A stretch of DNA of 64,000 bases from positions 620,001 through 684,000 of the forward strand of contig NZ_BSYJ01000002.1 in assembly GCF_030270605.1 (NCBI RefSeq), written 5' to 3'. The notes beneath the pieces were generated by a model. That model did no database searches and was not told the DNA's origin. It saw only the letters and a program-made list of their open reading frames with translations. The stretch comes from Biformimicrobium ophioploci (GTDB lineage Bacteria; Pseudomonadota; Gammaproteobacteria; Pseudomonadales; Cellvibrionaceae). Made by a program: the position numbers and the translations under genes. Below are positions 7,695 through 16,402 of the stretch, in pieces (position 1 is the stretch's first letter; each line of letters starts with the position of its first letter).

Positions 7695-9335
7695 ATGGGG
7701 TTTGACCGGGTTTGTGGGGCAGAATTTGCGAGCCGCTCGATGGTGCTCGGGCGCCGGGGTATGGCCGCAACCAGCCAGCCGCTGGCGACGCAAGTGGCGC
7801 TGGATATGCTCAGGCGGGGCGGAAGTGCCATGGATGCGGCGATTGCAGCCAATGCATTGCTGGGGCTGGTCGAGCCGACCGGATGCGGTGTAGGTGGGGA
7901 CCTTTTTGCTCTGGTCTGGGATGCTTCGGAGAAGGCGTTGGTGGGGTTGAATGCCTCAGGACGTTCTCCTCGGGGCCTGTCGCTCGAAGCGCTGCGTGAG
8001 CGTGGCATCACACGCATGCCCGAGCGTGGCCCGTTGAGTGTATCGGTGCCGGGCGCGGTCGACGGCTGGTGCACCTTGCATAGTCGGTTCGGCCGGCTGC
8101 CCTTTGCCGACCTGTTCGCGCCTGCGATTGAATACGGAAAGTCCGGCTTTCCGGTAACCCAGTTGATCGCGCATGAATGGGCGGAAAATATCAAGGCGCT
8201 GGCCGAATTCCCGGGTTTTCTCGAGGTGTTCGCGCCCGGCGGTGCCGCACCGGAAGAGGGCGATATTTTCCGCAATCCCGCGCTTTCGGAAACCTACCGC
8301 GCCATCGCGGATGGCGGCCGCGATGCGTTCTATACCGGTGACATTGCTCGCACGATCGCTTCGTACCTGAATGAAAATGGTGGATTCCTCACCGTCGAGG
8401 ACCTGGCTTCACACCATTCTGACTGGGTGCAGCCTGTCAGCACCAGTTATCGCGGCTGTGAAGTCTGGGAACTGCCACCCAACGGGCAGGGTATTGCCGC
8501 ACTGCAGATACTGAACATTCTCGAGGGCTACGAGCTGGCGCAGCTCGATCGCTTCGGGGCGGATTTTGTCCACCTGTTTACCGAGGCCAAGAAGCTGGCG
8601 TTCGAAGATCGCGCGCGTTTCTATGCTGACCCGGATTTCGCCGATGTCCCGGTAGATGCATTGATTTCCAGGGAATACGCCGGGCAGCGGCGATCACTGA
8701 TTGACCCGCTGCGGGCCGCGGACCGTGTCGCCTCCGGCAACCCGGCACTCGGGCGGGGTGACACCGTGTATCTCACCACTGCCGATGAACAGGGCAATAT
8801 GGTTTCCCTGATCCAGAGTAACTACCGCGGCATGGGATCAGGCATGACGCCGCCGGGTCTGGGCTTCTGCCTGCAGAACCGCGGTGAAATGTTCAGTCTT
8901 GCGGACAACCACCCCAATGTATACGCCCCGGGCAAACGCCCGTTTCACACGATTATTCCCGCGTTCATCACGCGTGGCGGCCGGCCCTGGGTCAGTTTTG
9001 GAGTTATGGGGGGCGCCGCACAGCCGCAGATGCACGCGCAGGTCGTGATCAACCTGGTGGACTACGGAATGAACCTGCAGGAGGCCGGGGATGCCGCCAG
9101 GATCCTGCACAATGGTTCGAGCGAGCCTACCGGAGAATTGATGGCGGATGGCGGCAGCCTCAGCCTGGAAAGGGGGTATTCACCCTCTACCCGAACCCGG
9201 CTTGCCGATATGGGGCATCGGTTGAGATACGCGCGCGGCGACTTTGGTGGCTATCAGGCCATCATGCGCAACGACAACGGCGTCTATTCCGGCGCCTCCG
9301 AATCACGCAAGGACGGCTGTGCGGCGGGCTATTGA
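7695..9335 (+). CDS. gamma-glutamyltransferase family protein (cytoplasmic, Ntn-hydrolase)
   Basis: A 546-residue member of the GGT family, preceded by an AAGGGAAGG ribosome-binding site. Family features include GGSAMDAAIAAN near residue 43, EPTGCGVGGDLFALV near 60 and GPLSVSVPGAVDGW. GDTVYLTTADEQGNMVS supplies Thr357 as the expected self-cleavage and catalytic nucleophile, followed by MGSGMTPPGLGF. No signal peptide is visible, unlike periplasmic glutathione-degrading GGT. This architecture is closer to the YwrD/oxamate-amidohydrolase (HpxW-like) branch, so substrate cannot be stated. It starts a plus-strand run with an amidohydrolase and pepN, but gaps of 160 bases leave cotranscription open. 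Confidence 0.85.
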   Translation: MGFDRVCGAEFASRSMVLGRRGMAATSQPLATQVALDMLRRGGSAMDAAIAANALLGLVEPTGCGVGGDLFALVWDASEKALVGLNASGRSPRGLSLEALRERGITRMPERGPLSVSVPGAVDGWCTLHSRFGRLPFADLFAPAIEYGKSGFPVTQLIAHEWAENIKALAEFPGFLEVFAPGGAAPEEGDIFRNPALSETYRAIADGGRDAFYTGDIARTIASYLNENGGFLTVEDLASHHSDWVQPVSTSYRGCEVWELPPNGQGIAALQILNILEGYELAQLDRFGADFVHLFTEAKKLAFEDRARFYADPDFADVPVDALISREYAGQRRSLIDPLRAADRVASGNPALGRGDTVYLTTADEQGNMVSLIQSNYRGMGSGMTPPGLGFCLQNRGEMFSLADNHPNVYAPGKRPFHTIIPAFITRGGRPWVSFGVMGGAAQPQMHAQVVINLVDYGMNLQEAGDAARILHNGSSEPTGELMADGGSLSLERGYSPSTRTRLADMGHRLRYARGDFGGYQAIMRNDNGVYSGASESRKDGCAAGY

Positions 9336-9498
9336 TTGAGCGGCCCTGGCAGCATGCAGGTGCGTCAGTTCCCGGGTCTGGCGTTGGCACGGTGGAGCGG
9401 GAATCGGTATCCTGCGTTCATTGCCGGCGGAGTGCTTTTCCTGTCGTGCCATTGAGCACCGGCCCCGTCGACCTGCCCGATCAAAAAAGGATAACGAT

Positions 9499-11160
9499 GT
9501 GAGAGTGAACCCCTGTCACCGCCTGGCCACGCTTTGCATGGCTGTTTTCTGTTCGATAGGTTCCCTGCTGGCTTCCCATGCAGTGGCTGCCATTCCGGAT
9601 GCGCCTGATCGCGAGCGTGGTGAAGGCCCGTTCCAGCGCCTGATTCTGCGTGGCGGTACCCTGATCAATGGCGAGGGCGCACCGCCGCGTGGACCCGTGG
9701 ATATCGTCATCGAGGGTAACCGCATTACCCGCATCCAGAGCGTCGGCAACCCCGGTATGCCGATCCTGGCGGAAAAACGGCCAAAAGCGGAGGCCGGGGA
9801 TCGTGAAATCGACGTGGCGGGCATGTACATTCTGCCGGGCCTGATTGATATGCATGGGCACATTGGTGGAAAGGAGCAGGGTACGCCGGCGGAGTATGTG
9901 TTCAAGCTCTGGCTTGCCCACGGTGTAACGACGGTGCGTGAGCCAGGCAGTTTCAATGGTCTCGACTGGACCCTGAAGCACAAGCGACGCAGTGAGGAAA
10001 ATGCCATTGCCGCGCCGCGACTCGTGCCTTACGTGGGATTTGGTATGGGCTACCCCCAGCCAATCAATTCCGCCGAGGAGGCGCGCGACTGGGTAAAGCG
10101 CACCCACAAACAGGGCGGTGAGGGAATCAAGTTTTTCGGGGCGCACCCGGATATCATTCGCGCCGCCATCGAAGAGGCCGGTAAGCGAGGCATGGGCACT
10201 ACTATGCACCATGCGCAGCTGGACGTGGCCCACCTGAACGCCCTGGATTCAGCGCGCATGGGGCTCACCAGTATGGAGCACTGGTATGGCTTGCCCGAGG
10301 CCTTGTTTGAAAACGGGCCCATCCAGAAATATCCCGCAGACTACAACTACAACGATGAGCAGGATCGTTTCGGTGAAGCGGGCCGGTTGTGGGCACAGGC
10401 CGCCGCACCTGGAAGCGAAAAGTGGAATCGCGTCCGCGACGAGTTGATTGAGCTGGACTTCACCCTGGACCCAACCTTTACGATCTATGAGGCAAGCCGG
10501 GACTGGATGCGCGAGCGCCGTGCGGAATGGCATGACGATTACACACTGCCAAGCCTTTGGAAATTCTTCCAGCCTAGCCGCAACGCGCACGGCAGCTACT
10601 GGTTTGACTGGACCACGGCGGACGAAATTGCCTGGCGGGACAACTTCAGCCGCTGGATGACGTTTGTGAATGATTACAAGAACCATGGCGGTCGCGTAAC
10701 AGTGGGCTCGGACTCCGGTTACATCTACAAGGTGTACGGGTTCGGTTATATCCGTGAGCTGGAATTGTTGCAGGAAGCCGGTTTTCACCCGCTGGAAGTC
10801 ATCCGGGCGGCCACCATCCATGGTGCTGAGGCACTGGGGCGAGAGCATGAGCTTGGCTCCGTGCGGGAAGGCAAGCTTGCCGACCTGATCGTTGTGCCTG
10901 AAAACCCGCTACATAATTTCAAGGTGCTGTATGGTACTGGCCACCTGAAACTCAACGATAGTAATGAACCGGTGCGCGTGGGTTCGGTCAAGTACACCAT
11001 CAAGGACGGCATCGTCTACGAAGCTGCGCAGCTGCTTGCCGATGTTCGTGCGCTGGTAGAGGCCGCTCGTAAGGAAGCCGAGGTGTACGAAAGCCCTGTC
11101 CTCTCAAACAAGTCAGTAACAGCAGCCCGGGTGGTTGCCGGCCAGGAGTCAACGCGATGA
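9499..11160 (+). CDS. secreted metal-dependent amidohydrolase
   Basis: A 553-residue protein with a signal peptide ending near AVAA. The amidohydrolase superfamily metal motif is GLIDMHGHIGG (His119 and His121). Further likely metal or substrate residues are in TTMHHAQ, SMEHWYG and GSDSGYIYKVYG near the C terminus, and ATIHGAEALGREHELGSVREGKLADLIV is the usual closing segment. GTG 9499 is chosen because it follows an AAAAAAGGA site and begins the signal peptide; an open frame continues to TTG 9421. The family includes imidazolonepropionase-like and prolidase-like enzymes, so the substrate (perhaps a cyclic or N-acyl peptide) is undetermined. Its stop overlaps the pepN start by four bases, indicating translational coupling. 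Confidence 0.8.
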   Translation: MRVNPCHRLATLCMAVFCSIGSLLASHAVAAIPDAPDRERGEGPFQRLILRGGTLINGEGAPPRGPVDIVIEGNRITRIQSVGNPGMPILAEKRPKAEAGDREIDVAGMYILPGLIDMHGHIGGKEQGTPAEYVFKLWLAHGVTTVREPGSFNGLDWTLKHKRRSEENAIAAPRLVPYVGFGMGYPQPINSAEEARDWVKRTHKQGGEGIKFFGAHPDIIRAAIEEAGKRGMGTTMHHAQLDVAHLNALDSARMGLTSMEHWYGLPEALFENGPIQKYPADYNYNDEQDRFGEAGRLWAQAAAPGSEKWNRVRDELIELDFTLDPTFTIYEASRDWMRERRAEWHDDYTLPSLWKFFQPSRNAHGSYWFDWTTADEIAWRDNFSRWMTFVNDYKNHGGRVTVGSDSGYIYKVYGFGYIRELELLQEAGFHPLEVIRAATIHGAEALGREHELGSVREGKLADLIVVPENPLHNFKVLYGTGHLKLNDSNEPVRVGSVKYTIKDGIVYEAAQLLADVRALVEAARKEAEVYESPVLSNKSVTAARVVAGQESTR

Positions 11161-13787
11161 AAGATGCACAGCCACGTACCATCTACCTGAAGGATTACCG
11201 CGCGCCGGATTACTGGATTGACGAGACCCACCTCACATTCGACCTGCAACCCGATGCTACTCTGGTTGAGTCCCGCCTGAAGGTGCGGCGCAACCTTGAT
11301 CAGGGCAACGACCTGCCGAAACTGGTACTTGATGGCGTCGAGCTGGAACTGGTTTCGGTGGCGATAGACGGGCAGTCGTTGTCGGCCGACGAGTATGTGC
11401 TTTACGACGAAAGCCTGGAGCTGCCGGTTTCCAGGCCTGCCTTTGAACTGCAGATCCTGACGCGAATAAAGCCGGAGTCCAACACCTCACTGGAGGGGCT
11501 CTACCTTTCCAATGGCATGTACTGTACCCAGTGTGAGGCAGAGGGCTTTCGCAAAATCACCTTCTATCCCGACCGCCCGGATGTCATGTCCCGGTTCACA
11601 ACCAAGGTGATCGCGCCCAGGAGCTACCCGGTATTGCTTTCCAACGGCAACGATATTGAACGCGGCGAACTGGACAATGATCGCCACTTCGTTACCTGGC
11701 AGGACCCGTTTCCGAAACCCTCCTACCTGTTTGCGCTTGTTGCCGGGGATCTGGAGCACGTCGATGAAACCTTCACCACCAAGAACGGGCGTGAGGTCAA
11801 ACTGCAGCTGTTTACCGAGCCGCGTAATATCCACAAGTGCGACCATGCCATGCGTTCGCTCAAGCACAGCATGCGCTGGGACGAGGAAGTGTACGGGCGG
11901 GAGTACGACCTGGATATTTTTATGATCGTTGCGGTCGATCACTTCAATATGGGGGCGATGGAAAACAAGGGCCTCAATATCTTTAATTCCTCCTGTGTGC
12001 TGGCCAGCCCGGAAACCGCCACAGATGCGGCATTCCAGAGAATCGAGGCGATTGTCGGGCACGAGTATTTCCACAACTGGTCCGGTAACCGGGTTACCTG
12101 CAGGGACTGGTTCCAGCTCAGCCTCAAGGAAGGTTTTACGGTATTCCGCGATGCCGAATTTTCCGCAGATATGAACTCTGCTGCGGTCAAGCGGATTGAG
12201 GACGTGGTGCTGCTACGCGCATCGCAGTTTGCCGAGGATGCGGGTCCCATGGCGCATCCCATCCGGCCGGAATCCTATATGGAGATTTCCAACTTCTACA
12301 CCCTGACCGTTTATGAAAAGGGTGCGGAAGTGGTGCGGATGATCCATAACATCGTCGGCAAGGAAGCATTCCGCAAGGGCTCCGACCTTTATTTTGATCG
12401 CCATGATGGGCAGGCAGCGACCTGTGAGGATTTCGTGGCCGCCATGGAAGAGGCCAGCGGTAAAGACCTGGAGCAGTTCCGCAACTGGTATAACCAGGCC
12501 GGTACCCCGCTACTGGAGGTCAGTGACAGTTTCGATGAGCAGAAGTCCGAATACCATTTGCATGTGAAACAATCCTGTCCACCAACACCCGGGCAGAAGG
12601 AGAAGCAGCCCTTCCATATTCCTTTCGCCATCGGGCTGCTCGACAGTGCCGGCAAGGACATTCCCCTCAATGCGCAGGGCGATACGCAACTGGTGCTCGA
12701 TGTTACGCAAACGGAGCAGACTTTCTCCTTTGATGGGGTTGGTGAGCGTCCGTTGCCATCTCTGCTACGGGGTTTTTCGGCGCCGGTGAAGTTGCGTTAT
12801 GACTACTCTGCGGAACAGCTGGCTTTCCTGATGAGCCATGACAGTGACGGGTTCAATCGCTGGGACGCGGGGCAGCGGCTGGCGCTGCTGGTGCTGGAGG
12901 ACCTGCAGGCAGCCTACCGGGCTGGAGAACAGTTGGTGCTGGACACACGCCTGGCCGATGCATACCGCGCAGTGCTGGAGGCTGACGACCTGGATCTAGC
13001 CGTGCGTGCAAAGATGCTGGAACTGCCAGCCGAGCAGATTATTGCGGAGTCTTCCGATGCCATTGATGCCGAGGCCATTATCGCGGCCAGAAGCTTTTTG
13101 AAGCAGGCGCTGGCCGAAGCGCTGGAGCCGCAGCTTTCCAACTGGTACACAAGGCTCGATGTGGAAAAGCCGTACAGTCCATCATCCGCCGATATCGCAG
13201 AGCGTAGCCTTAAGAATACCTGTCTTGCGTACCTTGTCCTGCTGCAAAAGCCGGAGTACCGCACGCTGGCAAACAAGCAGTTCGCGCAATCAGGCAATAT
13301 GACAGATTGTGCGGCAGCGCTGGCAGCGCTGGTCAATAGCGGCGATGAGGTACTGTCCCGCAGCGCACTGGATGCATTTTACGAAAAATGGCAGGAAGAT
13401 CCCCTTGTGTTCGACCAGTGGCTGGCAATTCAGGCGGGTAGTGCCCGATTCGGCACCCTGCAGCGAGTGCGGGACCTGCTGGAGCACCCTGCATTCGAGC
13501 TGACTTCGCCGAACAAGGTACGTTCAGTGGTGGGCGCATTCGCAATGCGTAACTTTACCCAGTTCCATGCTGGCGAGGGGGAAGGCTTTGATTTTCTTGC
13601 GGATTTTGTGATTCGCCTGGACAAGGTCAATCCCCAGATCGCCGCCAGGCTGGTCACACCGATTACCCGCTGGCGGAAATACCAGTCACCCATGCAGGAG
13701 TTCATGCACGCATCCCTGGCACGGGTAATGGCCGCTGGTAACCTGTCCAAGGACCTTTATGAAGTAGTGAGCAAGGGACTGGCGTAA
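11157..13787 (+). CDS. pepN: aminopeptidase N
   Basis: A cytoplasmic M1 zinc aminopeptidase of 876 residues, close to the E. coli PepN length of 870. The exopeptidase motif GAMEN is at residues 266-270, the zinc motif HEYFHNWSGNR at 302-312 supplies His302 and His306, and LKEGFTVF supplies the third ligand Glu325. The C-terminal half is the helical Ig/ARM region. The start ATG overlaps the preceding amidohydrolase stop (ATGA), so a secreted amidohydrolase and a cytosolic aminopeptidase are coupled, which suggests a peptide-scavenging role. The stop codon sits in the loop of a probable terminator. Confidence 0.95.
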   Translation: MKDAQPRTIYLKDYRAPDYWIDETHLTFDLQPDATLVESRLKVRRNLDQGNDLPKLVLDGVELELVSVAIDGQSLSADEYVLYDESLELPVSRPAFELQILTRIKPESNTSLEGLYLSNGMYCTQCEAEGFRKITFYPDRPDVMSRFTTKVIAPRSYPVLLSNGNDIERGELDNDRHFVTWQDPFPKPSYLFALVAGDLEHVDETFTTKNGREVKLQLFTEPRNIHKCDHAMRSLKHSMRWDEEVYGREYDLDIFMIVAVDHFNMGAMENKGLNIFNSSCVLASPETATDAAFQRIEAIVGHEYFHNWSGNRVTCRDWFQLSLKEGFTVFRDAEFSADMNSAAVKRIEDVVLLRASQFAEDAGPMAHPIRPESYMEISNFYTLTVYEKGAEVVRMIHNIVGKEAFRKGSDLYFDRHDGQAATCEDFVAAMEEASGKDLEQFRNWYNQAGTPLLEVSDSFDEQKSEYHLHVKQSCPPTPGQKEKQPFHIPFAIGLLDSAGKDIPLNAQGDTQLVLDVTQTEQTFSFDGVGERPLPSLLRGFSAPVKLRYDYSAEQLAFLMSHDSDGFNRWDAGQRLALLVLEDLQAAYRAGEQLVLDTRLADAYRAVLEADDLDLAVRAKMLELPAEQIIAESSDAIDAEAIIAARSFLKQALAEALEPQLSNWYTRLDVEKPYSPSSADIAERSLKNTCLAYLVLLQKPEYRTLANKQFAQSGNMTDCAAALAALVNSGDEVLSRSALDAFYEKWQEDPLVFDQWLAIQAGSARFGTLQRVRDLLEHPAFELTSPNKVRSVVGAFAMRNFTQFHAGEGEGFDFLADFVIRLDKVNPQIAARLVTPITRWRKYQSPMQEFMHASLARVMAAGNLSKDLYEVVSKGLA

Positions 13788-13797
13788 GCCAGCCCTT
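13773..13797. terminator. hairpin over the pepN stop codon, between convergent genes
   Basis: AAGGG-A-CTGGC (13773-13783) pairs with GCCAG-CCCTT (13788-13797) with a single bulged A. The four-base loop GTAA contains the pepN TAA stop. The gene on the other strand ends at 13813. The T-run is short, so efficiency is uncertain. Confidence 0.5.
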
Positions 13798-13812
13798 TCC
13801 TGCCGCTCAAGA

Positions 13813-14358
13813 TCAAAGCACCTGGCCGCGTTTCTGGCGGCCCAGTGAGTGCAGCCGCAGCGCGCCGCGGCTGTTCTCGATTTCAGTAATGGAGGTGTAA
13901 TCCGGCCGAAACTGGATCACCTCTGTCTTGCCTTCCAAATGTGCGACCACGGCATTAATCACCATCAGGTGAGTGAAAATTACCGCGTCGCCATCGAGTT
14001 TCTGTAAGAAATCCATGATGCCCGCTTTCCACTCCTGCTGCTCATCGCCGAGCTCGTGCCAAGCCTGTTTCATGATCTGCTCGATCCACGCCGGGCGGCC
14101 CTCCAGCGGGGTTCCGCTGGGCGCGGGGATTTCCCGCACTGCGTTGCTGATGATCGGGGTTTGCGCCCACACCCGTGCCAGCGGGGCCGCAGTCTCCTGT
14201 GCTCGGCACTTGGGACTGCTGTAAATCGGGTAGGGCCCGCCCAGTGACCAGTTTTCTGCAAGTGCCTCGGCTTGCCTAAGGCCTTCATTGCCAAGGCCGG
14301 GGTCGGCTTCGCTTCCATATTTCGCCGAGGCAGCTCCATGGCGTACCAGGTAAATCAT
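13813..14358 (-). CDS. histidine phosphatase family protein
   Basis: A 181-residue protein starting MIYLVRHGAAS, the RHG phosphohistidine motif of the phosphoglycerate mutase/SixA superfamily. YSSPKCRAQETAAPL supplies the second conserved Arg and FTHLMVINAV the second catalytic His. The size fits a small SixA- or CobC-like phosphatase rather than a glycolytic mutase. No signal peptide is seen, so it should be cytoplasmic. It converges on pepN and has no clear operon partner. The substrate is unknown. Confidence 0.82.
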   Translation of the reverse strand: MIYLVRHGAASAKYGSEADPGLGNEGLRQAEALAENWSLGGPYPIYSSPKCRAQETAAPLARVWAQTPIISNAVREIPAPSGTPLEGRPAWIEQIMKQAWHELGDEQQEWKAGIMDFLQKLDGDAVIFTHLMVINAVVAHLEGKTEVIQFRPDYTSITEIENSRGALRLHSLGRQKRGQVL

Positions 14359-14418
14359 AAACTCTCCGACGGATCCCAGTTTTTTTGTATAGCCTCTTGC
14401 AATCCTCTGTGGGGCGCA

Positions 14419-14443
14419 TTAGATTGCTATTTATTCAATCTAA
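14419..14443. promoter_or_regulatory. 8-bp inverted repeat overlapping a possible -10 element
   Basis: TTAGATTG (14419-14426) and CAATCTAA (14436-14443) are exact reverse complements separated by nine bases. The left arm overlaps the TAGATT hexamer proposed as -10. This is the expected placement for a repressor operator, but it could also be a stem at the start of the leader RNA. Confidence 0.45.
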
Positions 14444-14458
14444 CAGGTAATCACGATC

Positions 14459-14587
14459 ATGTACCGATCGCAATCTGCAAACAGCGCAACTCCTGCACGA
14501 AAACTACAGCTGGTTTCGTGTCGCGGCGTCGTCTCTGTGCTGCGTGCGATTTCTGTTGTCATGGAGAAGCATGACCATTTTGATTGA
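14459..14587 (+). CDS. possible 42-residue leader peptide upstream of the MFS exporter
   Basis: ATG 14459 to TGA 14587 encodes MYRSQSANSA...VVMEKHDHFD, 42 residues, basic in its first half with a Val-rich middle (LQLVSCRGVVSVLRAI). An AGG lies 11 bases upstream, so initiation would be moderate at best. The stop codon is 20 bases before the first of two competing hairpins, which is the layout of a ribosome-sensing leader. There is no signal peptide or known domain. It is either a leader whose translation controls the exporter or a small protein in its own right; the sequence alone does not decide. Confidence 0.45.
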   Translation: MYRSQSANSATPARKLQLVSCRGVVSVLRAISVVMEKHDHFD

Positions 14588-14606
14588 TACCTGAATTAAT
14601 TTTTCT

Positions 14607-14662
14607 GGAAGGTGTCAGCCTTCCAAAAGAAAACCCGGAAGGCGACTTCCGGGTTTTTTTTT
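14607..14662 (+). terminator. terminator with competing antiterminator pairing (attenuator)
   Basis: Segment 1 GGAAGG (14607-14612) pairs with segment 2 CCTTCC (14619-14624). Segment 2, extended as GTC-A-GCCTTCC (14614-14624), can instead pair with segment 3 GGAAGGCGAC (14637-14646). Segment 3 is also the heart of an 11-bp terminator stem AAACCCGGAAG/CTTCCGGGTTT (14631-14641 and 14646-14656) followed by a T-run. These 1:2, 2:3 and 3:4 pairings are mutually exclusive in the classical attenuation manner, and the MFS start codon is about 35 bases downstream. Confidence 0.65.
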
Positions 14663-14696
14663 GCCGGTGGGTCGGCAGGGATGCGAGGGATATGCA

Positions 14697-15962
14697 ATGA
14701 AAGACAACTGGAGGGCACAGATTCGCGGATTTTCGCCGGTGGTCTGGATCATCATGGCAGGCAGTTTTTTCTGTCGCGGTACCTATTTTATGGTGTGGCC
14801 GTTCCTGTCCATCCTTCTGTACCGCAAGTTCGGGTTGGGCGCTGCAGAAATCGGCCTGATTCTGACGGCAACGGCAGTGGGTGCATCCCTGCTGGGCTTT
14901 TATGTCAGTGCACTGTCTGATCGCTACGGGCGCAAGCGGATGTTGCTCGCTGGCGGCTGGCTGAACGCGGGCGCTTTCGTGATGCTGATGTTGGCGGAGT
15001 CGTTACAGGACTTCGTTATCGCAATGACACTGTGTTCCATAGGGCGCGCTATCTGGGAGGGGCCGGCGTCCGCCCTGATAGGGGACCTTGTGCGTGAGCG
15101 CCACGCCCGTGAGCTGGCACTGCAGTTGCGTTATTTTATTATCAATATCGCTGCCGCTATTGGCCCGGCCATTGGCCTCTGGGCGGGGTTGACCGCCCAG
15201 CAGTTAACTTTCGGCCTTACAGCCGCGTCCTATATCGCGCTGAATATCGTATTGATGGTAGTGTTCCGGGAGCTGCGTGTGCGCCGCGCCCGGCAAGAGT
15301 CCTCGGGAATGCGGACCACCTTGTCTGTATTGCGCAGGGACCATCTGTTTCTTGCGATTATCCTGGCAAACATCCTGACGTTGTTTGTATATGCACATAT
15401 GGATTCCTCCCTGGTGCAGTACCTGACGCGAGAAGGAGTAGAAGAGCTGGTGGGGCTTGTTTCCAGCTTGATCCTGATCAATGGTTTAACGATTATCACG
15501 CTGCAGTTTCCACTGTTGCGCCTGACTGCCGGCTGGCCGCTCAACTATCGGATCTATTGTGGCCTCGCGTTGCTCGCGCTTTCGCAGCTCTGGTACGCGC
15601 TTAATCCACCACAATTCATTGCCGGATGGATGGGTGCGACATTTCTATTGAGCGTTGCGGAGACGCTGCTGTTCCCCACGATGAGCGTGCAGGTTGACCG
15701 GCTTGCACCGGACCATATGCGGGGTGCGTACTTCGGGGCTGCGTCTTTTTATGCGTTTGGCTGGGCGCTGGCGCCCATTGTTGGAGGGCTGGTGCTCGAC
15801 GCGTGGGGTGGGCCGGTATTGTTCGGGACAACTGCGGTGTTGACGCTTGCGGCTGCGGGCATATATTCGGTTTCCGGAAAGCTGAGCCGGCCGCATCTGA
15901 TCTCGGAAGCGGAGGATTTGGGTCTTGCCGGTGGGGCAGCACTTGCAGAGCATGCAGCCTAG
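14697..15962 (+). CDS. MFS transporter (MdtH-like multidrug exporter family)
   Basis: A 421-residue, 12-segment major facilitator. The motif between segments 2 and 3, SALSDRYGRKRMLLAGG, is the MFS motif A. GRAIWEGPASALIGDLVRERHARELALQLRYFIINIAAAIGP resembles the MdtH/YceL group. The start ATG 14697 follows GAGGGA at 14685-14690. It is probably an efflux pump; the substrate is not predictable. Expression appears to be controlled by the attenuator just upstream, which would fit induction by a compound that disturbs translation (inference). A hairpin with a T-run follows the gene. Confidence 0.83.
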   Translation: MKDNWRAQIRGFSPVVWIIMAGSFFCRGTYFMVWPFLSILLYRKFGLGAAEIGLILTATAVGASLLGFYVSALSDRYGRKRMLLAGGWLNAGAFVMLMLAESLQDFVIAMTLCSIGRAIWEGPASALIGDLVRERHARELALQLRYFIINIAAAIGPAIGLWAGLTAQQLTFGLTAASYIALNIVLMVVFRELRVRRARQESSGMRTTLSVLRRDHLFLAIILANILTLFVYAHMDSSLVQYLTREGVEELVGLVSSLILINGLTIITLQFPLLRLTAGWPLNYRIYCGLALLALSQLWYALNPPQFIAGWMGATFLLSVAETLLFPTMSVQVDRLAPDHMRGAYFGAASFYAFGWALAPIVGGLVLDAWGGPVLFGTTAVLTLAAAGIYSVSGKLSRPHLISEAEDLGLAGGAALAEHAA

Positions 15963-15979
15963 GGGGTTATGCCCAGACA

Positions 15980-16040
15980 ACCGGAAGGTATGTTGCAGGA
16001 TTGACCCTTGCGACATGCCTGCCGGTAGTTTAGTTTTTTT
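15980..16040 (+). terminator. probable terminator after the MFS gene
   Basis: ACCGG-A-AGG-T-ATGT (from 15980) pairs imperfectly with ACAT-G-CCT-G-CCGGT (16013-16026), with a long loop and a T-run at 16034-16040. The mismatches lower confidence. Confidence 0.5.
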
Positions 16041-16090
16041 GATTGTTTTAATAATCTCTGAATTTTAATAAACAGCAGGTTGGCCAGAAT

Positions 16091-16333
16091 ATGGATATGG
16101 AAATGATCAGGGCGGTGCTCGGTTGGACCACCGTTATCAATATTGCAATATTGGTGTTGAGTACGATCGCCGTCATTTGCATGCGCGGTTTTATTTCGAA
16201 GTTTCATGGGCGCTTGTTCGGACTGGATGAAAAAGATCTGGGGCGCGCATATTTTCAATATATCGCCCAGTACAAGATCGCAATCATTGTGCTGAATATT
16301 GCGCCTTATATCGCCTTGAGAATCCTCAGTTAA
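16091..16333 (+). CDS. small DUF6868 family membrane protein
   Basis: An 80-residue protein with two hydrophobic helices, roughly residues 12-32 and 59-78. Between them is a conserved-looking stretch, HGRLFGLDEKDLGRAYFQYIAQYK. The layout (MIRAVLGWTTVINIAIL, then HGRLFGL, then YKIAIIVLNIAPYIALRIL) matches the DUF6868 family as I remember it. No function is known. It stands alone on the plus strand between the MFS and SGNH genes. Confidence 0.7.
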   Translation: MDMEMIRAVLGWTTVINIAILVLSTIAVICMRGFISKFHGRLFGLDEKDLGRAYFQYIAQYKIAIIVLNIAPYIALRILS

Positions 16334-16402
16334 CGGCGCCTCTTAAGGCCGGCAATTCCCTGGCCGCCCTAACTATACTCAGACCTGAACTGTGTCACTG
16401 AG

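Larger units (their letters stand above)
14359..14696 (+). other. 338-base interval with promoter, leader ORF and nested hairpins before the MFS gene
   Basis: There is no ordinary gene here. In order it holds a possible promoter (TTGCAA 14397-14402, 17 bases, TAGATT 14420-14425), an 8-bp inverted repeat over the -10 region, a 42-codon reading frame, and two hairpins whose arms can pair alternatively. The second hairpin is a strong intrinsic terminator placed before the MFS start codon. Together these look like a transcription-attenuation leader, described in the separate entries. Confidence 0.6.
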
